Part shown: positions 1 to 6,748 of the stretch, one piece after another
Numbering within the stretch: position 1 is the stretch's first letter
How the letters are laid out: every line of letters begins with the position of its first letter
Assembly (NCBI GenBank): GCA_944389715.1
Contig: CALXNI010000059.1
Span: 1-23,283, forward strand
Source: an uncultured Clostridia bacterium
GTDB lineage: Bacteria > Bacillota > Clostridia > TANB77 > CAG-508
Length of the DNA: 23,283 bases
Direction of reading: 5' to 3'
Notes under the pieces: generated by a model
What the model saw: the letters and a program-made list of their open reading frames with translations, nothing else
Told to the model about the DNA's origin: nothing
Database searches by the model: none
Position numbers and translations under genes: made by a program

Positions 1-147
1 TACATTTTTTAAGTTCTTTCTGACGTTTTTTTGCTTGGTTTTCTCCAATTCTTCTTTTTTGAGTACGAATACTTCAAAGTATTCTCTTAAAGGAATTTAT
101 TGTTTATTTTTCAATGTGCTTTTGCGTCCTCATTTTTAGAGAACGTT
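1..147 (-). other. 5' leader of a transcript leaving the window, possibly an rRNA operon leader
   Basis: No reading frame is supported here. The stretch lies just downstream of a consensus minus-strand sigma-A promoter and reads, on the minus strand, through GCACATTGAAAAATAAAC and then an A-rich run to the window edge. The TTGAAAA core resembles the boxA/spacer sequences found ahead of 16S and 23S genes in Clostridia, and paired strong promoters are usual for rrn operons. No 16S sequence is inside the window, so the rRNA assignment is inference. Confidence 0.35.
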
Positions 148-151
148 CATT

Positions 152-180
152 ATTATACTACCCAAGTTTTTAAATGTCAA
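152..180 (-). promoter_or_regulatory. Sigma-A promoter (proximal of a tandem pair)
   Basis: On the minus strand TTGACA (175-180) and TATAAT (152-157) are both perfect consensus, separated by exactly 17 bases. Transcription runs toward position 1. Confidence 0.75.
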
Positions 181-331
181 CACTTTTTATAAATATTTTT
201 AAATATTTTTGAGTATAAAAAAAATTAGCAATTTTACAGTTCTAAGATTAATTTTTAAAGTGTCCTAAATATTACTAATTTTATACTTTTAAGTTATAAA
301 ATATGTCTTCATATTTACTTGGTACATTCTT

Positions 332-360
332 ATAATACCATTTTCTTTATTTGTTGTCAA
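332..360 (-). promoter_or_regulatory. Sigma-A promoter (distal of a tandem pair)
   Basis: Minus strand TTGACA (355-360), 17-base spacer ending in TGG (extended -10) and TATTAT (332-337). It lies 180 bases upstream of the proximal promoter in the same orientation with no gene between them. Confidence 0.65.
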
Positions 361-422
361 CATAATTTTAAAATTATTTTTAGTTTTTTTGAAAGAAATG
401 TTAATGTTCAGACCAAAATTAT

Positions 423-702
423 AATTAGTAATTTGCAATGTAGAATATTATAAATCTGTTAAAACACATCAATTTATGAAGCGACGAATGCGATTGGAGT
501 GTTTGTGCAATTCTTAAGGAAAATTGAAGGAGGAAGCGGGAACCGAGAGGCTCGTTCAATTTTCCGCTAGAATTGCTAAAACATGTATTGAGCCGAGGAG
601 CTGAATAAATTTATGTTTTTAACAGATTATAATTCATATTTTAGTAATTTCTTTGGAGAGCGGGCGATTAAAATCTCCCCTACAACGTTTGCAATTAATT
701 TC
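423..702. repeat. Compound palindromic element, about 280 bp
   Basis: An outer inverted repeat (AATTTGCAATGTAG at 429-442 against CTACAACGTTTGCAATT from 680) encloses a long imperfect palindrome from about 447 to 640. The outer stem of the palindrome is ATCTGTTAAAA against TTTTTAACAGAT; inner pairings are GCAATTC..GGAAAATTGAA against TTCAATTTTCC..GAATTGC, and GAACCGAG against CTCGTTC at the tip. There is no ORF. The right end (678-701) matches 14272-14295 with one mismatch, so this is a dispersed family. A MITE-like insertion is most likely; a structured RNA is possible. Confidence 0.6.
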
Positions 703-779
703 TAACTTCCAACCTCTAACCTCTAATCTCTAAACAACAAATTCCAACTTATATAATTAAATGAAAATTTTGCTACGAG

Positions 780-1478
780 CTATTTCTTTTCTCTTATTAA
801 TATTATTGGTGTTAGTTCTTTTCCTTGTCCTGATGGATTGTCTTTAATTAATCCTTTTAATTCTTCTTTACTTAAAGTGATATCTGAGGAATATCCTAAT
901 ACTTCTTGTCCTAGGTCGTTTGCATCTACAATCATGCAACTTATTCCTAATTTTTCTTTTATCTCATCACATACTCTTGATGGATTTTCTGGTATTTTTA
1001 TCCCTATATCTCCATACTCTTTCCATACATGATCGTAAAACCCATCTAGCCCACTAACTTCTTGTCCAACAATTTTATAAAATACACCTTTTTTTCCAAA
1101 TAATTTAGTAACTGCGCTAGCAACGCTTGCCCATAACACTTTTAATAATCCAACTGTGTCAATTGCATATTGCATTTTTATTGTTTCTCCTACCCCAATT
1201 CCTGCTTTTGTTTTTGATGCAAATTTTGATAAAAATTTTGCCCAAAATCCTATTTTTATGTCTTCTCTTTTAACAATTCTGTTTTGGCATAACGCAATTA
1301 TTTTTTCGCTACTAGAAACTATATCTCCTTCTTCATATATTGGACTTACATACTCTTTAAATATATCTATGTAACTTTCTCCTTGTTTTATAAATCTAGT
1401 TTTTATTGCATGTCTTAAATATGTTTTGCCATTTACTTCAATTTCAACATTTTTTCCTTCATTAGCAAAGAATTCCAT
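780..1478 (-). CDS. Coenzyme F420-0:L-glutamate ligase-like protein
   Basis: A 232-residue protein resembling the F420-0 gamma-glutamyl ligase (CofE/FbiB-N-like) proteins found in Firmicutes. The C-terminal part carries VDANDLGQEVLGYS and an NPSGQGKELTP stretch typical of that group; the middle has a hydrophobic patch (LLKVLWASVASAVTKLF). No signal peptide is seen. I chose the ATG at 1478 because AGGTG lies 8 bases upstream; an in-frame GTG at 1487 would overlap its own ribosome binding site. The family aminoacylates F420 precursors in F420 producers, but nothing else for F420 synthesis is visible here, so a different acceptor substrate is possible. It is flanked by repeat elements and has no operon partner. 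Confidence 0.55.
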   Translation of the reverse strand: MEFFANEGKNVEIEVNGKTYLRHAIKTRFIKQGESYIDIFKEYVSPIYEEGDIVSSSEKIIALCQNRIVKREDIKIGFWAKFLSKFASKTKAGIGVGETIKMQYAIDTVGLLKVLWASVASAVTKLFGKKGVFYKIVGQEVSGLDGFYDHVWKEYGDIGIKIPENPSRVCDEIKEKLGISCMIVDANDLGQEVLGYSSDITLSKEELKGLIKDNPSGQGKELTPIILIREKK

Positions 1479-1548
1479 ATTACTCACACCTTTTTTATTT
1501 TATTGTTTTATTATAATATAATTTTTTTAATTTAGCAATATTATTGAG

Positions 1549-1694
1549 TAAATTGTAATTTGTAGAACAGGGAAAAAGGGGTCAGAGCCCTATTTCCCTA
1601 TTCTCAATTATTGTTTATTTAGATAAAATATCAATATTCCAATAGGGAAATAGGGCTCTGCCCCCTTTTTCCCTATTCTACAAATTACAATTTA
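1549..1694. repeat. MITE-like near-perfect palindrome, 146 bp
   Basis: Two 54-base arms (1549-1602 and 1641-1694) are inverted copies differing at only two positions, around a 38-base AT-rich loop. The ends are TAAATTGTAATTTGTAGAA and its complement; the arms contain CAGAGCCCTATTTCCC. There is no coding capacity. The terminal TA at both sides would fit a TA target duplication but is ambiguous because TA is part of the palindrome. The same end sequence TAAATTGTAATTT recurs at 14171 and, inverted, near 14304. Confidence 0.75.
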
Positions 1695-1753
1695 TATATA
1701 CATTGCTGTTATTTTTTATTTTGGTTTGAATATATTTTATCAAGGAGAGATTT

Positions 1754-1987
1754 ATGAGAACAAAGGGTTTGGATTTTAAACACAAAGAAGTAATTAACAT
1801 TACAGATGGGAAAAGGCTTGGATTTGTTCAAGATGTTACTGCAGATTTGGAAAGCGGAATAATAACTTCTATAATCGTTCCTGGTAATAGTAGATTACTT
1901 AACATGTTTTCATCTAACAATGATATTGTTATTCCTTGGCAAAATATTAAATGTATTGGTGATGACGTTATTTTAGTTGAAATTTAA
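1754..1987 (+). CDS. YlmC/YmxH family sporulation protein (PRC-barrel)
   Basis: A 77-residue PRC-barrel protein. The N-terminal MRTKGLDFKHKEVINITDGK, then RLGFVQDVTADLESGIITSIIVPG and the closing DIVIPWQNIKCIGDDVILVEI, are the characteristic layout of the YlmC/YmxH family, conserved in spore formers but of unknown molecular role. AAGGAGAG lies 6 bases before the ATG. It is convergent with sigG, separated only by a giant hairpin; in Bacillus ylmC also lies near sigG, so the neighbourhood is conserved although the orientation differs. The length is normal for the family. Confidence 0.9.
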   Translation: MRTKGLDFKHKEVINITDGKRLGFVQDVTADLESGIITSIIVPGNSRLLNMFSSNNDIVIPWQNIKCIGDDVILVEI

Positions 1988-2105
1988 ATTTTGGGTTTTT
2001 CGGACGGACTTGGGGTTTTTCGGACGGACTTAATTTAGACTTTTTTAAAAAGTCTAAATTAAGTCCGTCCGAAATACCCCAAGTCCGTCCGAAAAAAACC
2101 AAATT
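1986..2105. terminator. Giant inverted repeat between convergent genes, likely bidirectional terminator
   Basis: Two arms of about 59 bases (1986-2044 and 2047-2105) are near-perfect complements and overlap the stop codon region of the YlmC/YmxH gene. Each arm contains two direct copies of CGGACGGACTT, so the unit occurs four times. The tip AGACTTTTTTAAAAAGTCT and flanking T/A runs would terminate transcription in both directions. It is much longer than an ordinary terminator and shares its GGACGGACTT core with the 27-bp repeats between 17032 and 22488. Confidence 0.65.
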
Positions 2106-2881
2106 TCACTTATATAATTTTTTGATTCTTTCTATTGCACTTTTTTCTAGTCTTGAAACCTGAGCCTGTGATATCCCAATTTCCTCTGCTACTTCCATTT
2201 GTGTTCTGCCGTCAAAAAATCTTTTTGATATTATTGTTTTCTCTCTATTATTTAACTTTTTCATTGCCTCTGCTATTGTTATATTTTCAGCCCATAATTC
2301 ATCTGTGTTTTTTGAATCTTTTATTTGATCCATTATATATATGCTTTCACTACCTTCATTATATATAGGTTCCTGCAAAGATAATGGGTCTTGTATTGCA
2401 TCTAGGCTTACTACAATCTCTTCTTTTTCTACATTTAATTCCTTTGCAATTTGTTCTATAGTTGGTTCCTTTTGATTTTCTTTTGTTAATTTTTCTTTCG
2501 CTTGTAAGGCTTTATATGCTAAATCTCTCATTGATCTGCTTACTCTTATAGGATTATTATCTCTTAAATATCTTCTAATTTCTCCGTACTATCATTGGAA
2601 CTGCATAAGTACTAAATTGTACATTTAATGTAATATCAAAATTATCTATTGCCTTTATTAGCCCCACACATCCTATTTGAAATAAGTCATCTGCATTTTC
2701 TCCGTCTTCCTCCAAATCTTTGTACTACGCTCAAGACTAATCTTAAGTTTCCTTTTATAAATATTTCCCTAGCTTCTTTATCTCCATTTTTTATTTTTTT
2801 TAAAAGTTCATTTTTTTCTTCATTTGATAGCACAGGTAATTTTGCTGTGTTTACTCCACAGATTTCTACCTTGTTTATCAT
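2106..2881 (-). CDS. sigG: RNA polymerase sporulation sigma-G, read through two +1 shifts at CGGA
   Basis: Forespore late sigma factor. The opening NKVEICGVNTAKLPVLSNEE is diagnostic of SigG; region 2 follows (NLRLVLSVVQRFGGRG, ENADDLFQIGCVGLIKAID, FSTYAVPMIVGEIRRYLRD), then regions 3 and 4 with RFFDGRTQMEVAEEIGISQ and a terminal helix-turn-helix. The frame is broken twice, after Arg59 and after Val98, each time by an in-frame CGG followed by A. Taking CGGA as Gly gives Gly60 and Gly99, both glycine in Bacillus SigG, and a 257-residue product (Bacillus 260). The interval is 776 bases, a multiple of three plus two. A GGAGG lies 11 bases before the ATG. No other stop or decay is seen, so this looks functional if the cell decodes CGGA; otherwise it would be a pseudogene. 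Confidence 0.88.
2583..2586 (-). other. In-frame CGGA +1 shift site in sigG (second)
   Basis: The minus strand reads ATG ATA GTA CGG AGA AAT TAG in the incoming frame, which stops at once. Skipping one base at CGG gives GTA-GGA-GAA-ATT-AGA-AGA, the conserved VGEIRR of sigma region 2. Confidence 0.8.
2701..2704 (-). other. In-frame CGGA +1 shift site in sigG (first)
   Basis: The minus strand reads TTT GGA GGA AGA CGG AGA AAA TGC AGA TGA in the incoming frame. A +1 shift at CGG gives AGA-GGA-GAA-AAT-GCA-GAT-GAC, the RGENADD that corresponds to RGEYVDD of Bacillus SigG. Confidence 0.8.
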
Positions 2882-2918
2882 GAAATAAGTTTCCTCCCTT
2901 TGAAGATTTTATTATTTG

Positions 2919-2948
2919 TATTATTTACAAAAAGAGGAAAAGTTATTC
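2919..2948 (-). promoter_or_regulatory. Possible sigma-F/G-type promoter of sigG
   Basis: Minus strand GAATA (2944-2948), 18-base spacer and AATAATA (2919-2925) resemble the forespore consensus GHATR-18-CATNNTA with one mismatch in the -10. This would fit autoregulation of sigG, but the region is AT-rich and the match is modest. Confidence 0.35.
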
Positions 2949-2961
2949 TTTTATAGTAAGT

Positions 2962-3588
2962 TTATTTTACACAAATATTTTCTTTAATATTTTCAAATTT
3001 TGCATCTCCAATTCCAGGAACATTTTTTATATCTTCTATTGTTTTAAATTCTCCATTTTCTTCCCTATAATTAATTATTTTTAACGCAATTGATGGTCCA
3101 ATTCCAGATAAAGTTTCGAGTTCTGTTTGTTTTGCTGTATTTATATTTACTTTCGAAGTTTTTACTTCTCCTTCAACTATTACTTCATCTCCCGCTTCTT
3201 GTGTAATATATTCTTCTTCGTTTTCTTTATCGTTTACATTAGGTATATAAATTTTTTGTCCGTCTTTTACAGAATATGCTAAATTAATTTTTGACAAATC
3301 TGCTTCGTTAGTTACTCCTCCTGCCTCATCTATTACATCTGCTATCCTTGCATCTTTTTTTATTTTTATGATTCCTTCATTTTCTACTTCGCCTGTTATA
3401 TGTATTATAATTTCTTCATCTATTATTTCTTCTTTATTATCTTCTACAATACTATCTTCCGAAATTGTTTCTAACTCAATATAATTAGTGCTATCTGTTT
3501 TTTTAAGAATATAATAACCTATAAAAATTAGCATTACAATTGTTATTGCTCCTAAAATAATTTTTTGTTTTTTACTTAAAAAATCCAT
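2962..3588 (-). CDS. comEA: ComEA-like helix-hairpin-helix DNA-binding membrane protein
   Basis: A 208-residue protein with an N-terminal membrane anchor (residues 9-28, IILGAITIVMLIFIGYYIL), an acidic stalk, an SLBB-type domain (about 59-113: IIHITGEVENEGIIKIKKD to DGQKIYIPN) and a C-terminal pair of helix-hairpin-helix motifs (NINTAKQTELETLSGIGPS and FKTIEDIKNVPGIGDAKF). This is the exact architecture of ComEA, the surface receptor that binds incoming DNA during transformation. AAAGGAGG lies 5 bases before the ATG. It is divergent from the dacF-like gene. No comEB or comEC lies in the window, so competence itself is not shown; ComEA-like proteins also occur alone. Confidence 0.88.
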   Translation of the reverse strand: MDFLSKKQKIILGAITIVMLIFIGYYILKKTDSTNYIELETISEDSIVEDNKEEIIDEEIIIHITGEVENEGIIKIKKDARIADVIDEAGGVTNEADLSKINLAYSVKDGQKIYIPNVNDKENEEEYITQEAGDEVIVEGEVKTSKVNINTAKQTELETLSGIGPSIALKIINYREENGEFKTIEDIKNVPGIGDAKFENIKENICVK

Positions 3589-3658
3589 AAAAACCTCCTT
3601 TAATATTGTTTTTGATTAATTTTTAATATATTATATTAGTAGAATTAGGGGGGTAAAA

Positions 3659-4954
3659 ATGCAAACTAAATATAATTTCCTATTTATTAAAAAAATTTGT
3701 ATTTGTTTATTTTTATTAATAATTTTGAATATAATTTTATTACCTTGTGTAAATGCTGATGAAACAAATGCTCCTGATATTGATTCTCCAGCAGCTATAT
3801 TAATGGATTTAAATACTGGAAAAATACTTTATGAAAAAAATATAAATGAAAAAATGTATCCGGCAAGTTTAACTAAAGTAATGACTGCAATTGTTGTTTT
3901 AGAAAACTGTGATCTAAATGAGATTGCAACTGTTAGTTATGATGCTGTAATGTCATTGTCTTATGGATATGTTACTGCAAATCTTCAAATTGGAGAAGAA
4001 TTAACAATAGAACAGCTTTTATATGTATTGATGGTCGGGTCTTCAAATGATGCAGCTATTGTTTTAGCAGAACATGTTGCTGGTTCTATTGAAGACTTTT
4101 CTAAACTTATGAATGAGAAAGCAATAGAGTTAGGGTGCACATCCACCAATTTTGTTAATCCTAATGGTGTGCATGATGAAAATCACTATTCAACTGCATA
4201 TGATTTAGCTTTAATTGCAAGATATGCTATGCAAAATGAAACTTTTAGAACTCTAGTATCTACAACTTACTATGAATTACCCATTACTAATAAGTATGAT
4301 AAAGAAGATAGGGTTTTTACAACTACAAATTCTCTGCTTAGGTCATATGATACGTATTATTATAAGTATGCTACAGGTATTAAAACAGGTTTTACTACCC
4401 CTGCTGGAAATTGTTTAATAGCGTCTGCAAGTAAAGATAATTTAGAATTAATAACTGTTGTTTTGGGTGCTAGTCAAAATGATGATGGACAAAGTCAAAG
4501 ATATTTAGACACGATATCTCTTTTTGAATATGGCTATCAAACTTATACACTTAAAGAGGTTATTAAAAGTGGGGGTATTGTTCAAACTGTTAACATAAAA
4601 AACGCAACTAGTGATACAAAACAATTAGATGCTGTTGTTTCAAATGATGTTTATGTTTTAATTAAACAAAGTGATAAAGATAACACGATTCTTCCTCAAG
4701 TAAATTTAAATGATAATTTAAAAGCACCTATAGAAAAAGGGGAAGTAATTGGTAGTGTTACATATACGGTAGAGGGGATTAACTACACAGAAGATTTGTT
4801 GGCAAGTAATGAAGTTAAAAAATCAGAAACTTTTATAATAGTTTTAGGATTAATTTTTATATTATTATTATGTTGGTTATATTTAAAAGCTAAGAAAAAG
4901 AGACGCAAAAACAGAAGATTAAATAAAAGAATTAAGAATAATTATATTATTTAA
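3659..4954 (+). CDS. dacF: D-alanyl-D-alanine carboxypeptidase (peptidase S11)
   Basis: A 431-residue penicillin-binding protein that trims the terminal D-Ala of peptidoglycan stem peptides outside the membrane. It has an N-terminal signal segment (residues 11-33), then the three catalytic motifs SLTK (70-73), SSN (128-130) and KTG (242-244), in the order and spacing of the S11 family. A beta-rich PBP5-like domain follows (about 290-380), and a C-terminal transmembrane helix (about 391-410) ends in a strongly basic tail. GGGGGG lies 5 bases before the ATG. DacF-type enzymes act in vegetative or forespore walls; the closeness to sigG suggests but does not prove a sporulation role. The gene symbol is a family-level assignment. 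Confidence 0.88.
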   Translation: MQTKYNFLFIKKICICLFLLIILNIILLPCVNADETNAPDIDSPAAILMDLNTGKILYEKNINEKMYPASLTKVMTAIVVLENCDLNEIATVSYDAVMSLSYGYVTANLQIGEELTIEQLLYVLMVGSSNDAAIVLAEHVAGSIEDFSKLMNEKAIELGCTSTNFVNPNGVHDENHYSTAYDLALIARYAMQNETFRTLVSTTYYELPITNKYDKEDRVFTTTNSLLRSYDTYYYKYATGIKTGFTTPAGNCLIASASKDNLELITVVLGASQNDDGQSQRYLDTISLFEYGYQTYTLKEVIKSGGIVQTVNIKNATSDTKQLDAVVSNDVYVLIKQSDKDNTILPQVNLNDNLKAPIEKGEVIGSVTYTVEGINYTEDLLASNEVKKSETFIIVLGLIFILLLCWLYLKAKKKRRKNRRLNKRIKNNYII

Positions 4955-4985
4955 AATGGGAGCTTTAATAGCCCCCATTTTTATA
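4953..4985. terminator. Bidirectional terminator between dacF and the LCP gene
   Basis: AAAATGGGAGC, a short loop and GCCCCCATTTTTAT form a stem with one mismatch, with an A run on one side and a T run on the other. It overlaps both stop codons of the two convergent genes. Confidence 0.75.
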
Positions 4986-6009
4986 TTTCATTTGTTATTT
5001 CTGAATTCTCTTCAACAGATGTTGTTCCTGTAAATAATTCTTCAACTACTTTTTTTGTTTCTTCTTCATCTGCTAAAAAGAATGATATACCATTTATATA
5101 TCTTGATTCGCCCGGTAATTGTTCTGCTTTTATATTATCTGTATTTATATTTATTGCATATGGAATATAGTCTTTTAATGATTTAAAATTCATATTTGTA
5201 TCTACATATTTTTCTGCAATATCTATTATTTTTCCTATTTCTGTTACATTCTTTAATTGAATTGTTTGTTTTGCAATAGCTATCAATACTTCTCTTTGAG
5301 TTCTCATTCTTCCAAAATCTTCTATTCCATATTCATATGAATATGTTGAACCATCGGCATTATGTCTAAATCTTACTAATTGCTCTACTTGATCCCCATT
5401 TAATGTTTGCCATCCTTCTTTTAAATCAACATGTAAGTCTTGGTTGTTGTCATCATATTTCATATCTATTGGAACATTAAATTGTACTCCTCCTATTGCA
5501 TCAACTAATTCTACCAAGGCCTCTGTATCTATTAATATATAATTTTCTATATTTAACCCTGTTAACTCATTTACTGCTTCTAAAGTTCTTTCAGGATTAT
5601 TACCACTATTATATAATGAATTAATTTTATCACTTGTTGTAGCATATCTTTGGCTATCGCCTATAAATGTATCTCTTGGTATTGAAAGCATTGATGCCTC
5701 TTGTGTTTTTGGATCATATGAGCATACTATTATTGTATCTGACATCCCTGTACTTTCTCCCATAGCAAGTATATACAGCTTGTCCAAATTTTTTACTGTT
5801 TCCTCATTATGACCAAAAAGTGCTGCTAGCCAATTTCCTTCTAAGTCGTAAACCTTTTTTGCAAAAATGCCACCTCCTATTGCTAATAATATCAGTATAA
5901 AAATAAAAATTTTTAATCCAATATGCCTTTTTTTCTTTTTTTTCTTATTATCTGTGTTTGAATTTTTCTGAATATTTGCTTCATCTTTTGTTTTGTCATG
6001 TTTTCCCAT
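4981..6009 (-). CDS. LytR-CpsA-Psr (LCP) family cell wall polymer ligase
   Basis: A 342-residue membrane enzyme that transfers teichoic acid or polysaccharide chains from undecaprenyl carriers to peptidoglycan. It has a lysine-rich cytoplasmic head, one transmembrane helix (about 31-50) and an extracellular LCP domain with the family hallmarks: MLSIPRDTF (Arg112), TSDKINSLYNSG, LVRFRHN and DFGRMRTQREVL, whose arginines and aspartates bind the pyrophosphate. AGGAG lies 9 bases before the ATG. It stands alone behind its own promoter at 6041-6069 and shares a terminator with the dacF-like gene. The length is normal for a compact LCP protein. Confidence 0.92.
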   Translation of the reverse strand: MGKHDKTKDEANIQKNSNTDNKKKKKKRHIGLKIFIFILILLAIGGGIFAKKVYDLEGNWLAALFGHNEETVKNLDKLYILAMGESTGMSDTIIVCSYDPKTQEASMLSIPRDTFIGDSQRYATTSDKINSLYNSGNNPERTLEAVNELTGLNIENYILIDTEALVELVDAIGGVQFNVPIDMKYDDNNQDLHVDLKEGWQTLNGDQVEQLVRFRHNADGSTYSYEYGIEDFGRMRTQREVLIAIAKQTIQLKNVTEIGKIIDIAEKYVDTNMNFKSLKDYIPYAININTDNIKAEQLPGESRYINGISFFLADEEETKKVVEELFTGTTSVEENSEITNEI

Positions 6010-6040
6010 TTTTCACCACTCCTATTTTAACGTATTTAAT

Positions 6041-6069
6041 AGTATAACAAAAATAGATATAAATATCAA
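6041..6069 (-). promoter_or_regulatory. Sigma-A promoter of the LCP gene
   Basis: Minus strand TTGATA (6064-6069), a 17-base spacer ending in TGT (extended -10), and TATACT (6041-6046). The -35 is embedded in the hairpin that ends the cvpA transcript. Confidence 0.6.
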
Positions 6070-6086
6070 CATTTATATCTATTTTT
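6049..6086 (-). terminator. Terminator downstream of cvpA
   Basis: Two perfect 16-base arms (AAAAATAGATATAAAT and its complement) around a 6-base loop, with a short T run on each strand. It lies 29 bases after the cvpA stop deduced from the shifted frame, which supports that longer gene end. Confidence 0.6.
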
Positions 6087-6114
6087 TTCTTTTTTTAGAT
6101 TCTATTAATTTTAT

Positions 6115-6737
6115 TTAAATAATTATGTTTAGCAATATATTGTTATTATACATTTGTTTTGTTATCAAAGAATTATTTATTGTATTAGATATATTTTGTT
6201 TTAACAATGGTGAAACTAAATAAATAACTGCCAATATAGCATATACTATTATTATACCTTTTAACAAACCATATATTACTCCGTCCGAGTTTTATTTATT
6301 TGTTTTAATATTGGCAGATTTGTAATTAAATCTGTAAGTGCTGTTATAAATCTTAACACTATTTTTATAATAATAAATAGTATTAATAAAACACTTATTT
6401 CTATCAATTTTACAGAAAAAGCATTTGCAATCTCTTCTACAGTGTTATCTGCCTCTCCAATTATTTTTTTAGTTAATCCCTCTTCTATAGAAACTTCTGC
6501 ATCCTGTTCTACGCCTTCTGGTTTTATTTTTTCAATAATAGTGTTTTTTATATTATCATCTATTTCAGTATTATTTATTACAATATTACTTAAAGGTTTA
6601 TATAAAATTAAAGCAACTATTATTGCAATAAAAAATGACAATATTTTTATAGCAGCTTTTACTAGTCCTTGTTTGTACCCTAAAAAAGTACATAACGCAA
6701 TTATAGCAATTATAATTAAATCAAATAAAATCCACAT
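6115..6737 (-). CDS. cvpA: CvpA family membrane protein, read through two tandem +1 shifts at CGGA
   Basis: CvpA/colicin V production family protein with four predicted membrane helices. The opening MWILFDLIIIAIIALCTFLGYKQGLVKA is canonical. The unshifted frame ends at TAA just after KQINKT, cutting off the last helix. The sequence there is ACT CGGA CGGA GTA; reading each CGGA as one glycine (Gly151, Gly152) continues as VIYGLLKGIIIVYAILAV and ends with NNSLITKQMYNNNILLNIII, the usual CvpA finish. The product is 206 residues, normal for the family; the interval is 623 bases, three-fold plus two. AAGGAGG lies 6 bases before the ATG. It is last in the run ykvI-DUF5711-cvpA, 11 bases behind DUF5711. 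The molecular function of CvpA is poorly defined; it is linked to envelope and stress phenotypes. Confidence 0.85.
6280..6287 (-). other. Tandem in-frame CGGA CGGA double +1 shift site in cvpA
   Basis: Minus strand ...AAA ACT CGG ACG GAG TAA in the incoming frame. One +1 shift gives ACT-GGA-CGG-AGT, which places a second CGG in frame; a second +1 shift gives GGA-GTA-ATA-TAT-GGT and 53 further codons of CvpA-like sequence. Both shifts are needed to leave the frame that stops. Confidence 0.82.
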
Positions 6738-6748
6738 ATTAATCCTCC

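Noticed and set aside
1999..2084. Functional link between CGGACGGA in the hairpin and 27-bp repeats and the CGGACGGA shift site in cvpA
   Set aside because: The shared octamer is striking, but the repeats are noncoding and the match does not extend beyond it; coincidence cannot be excluded.
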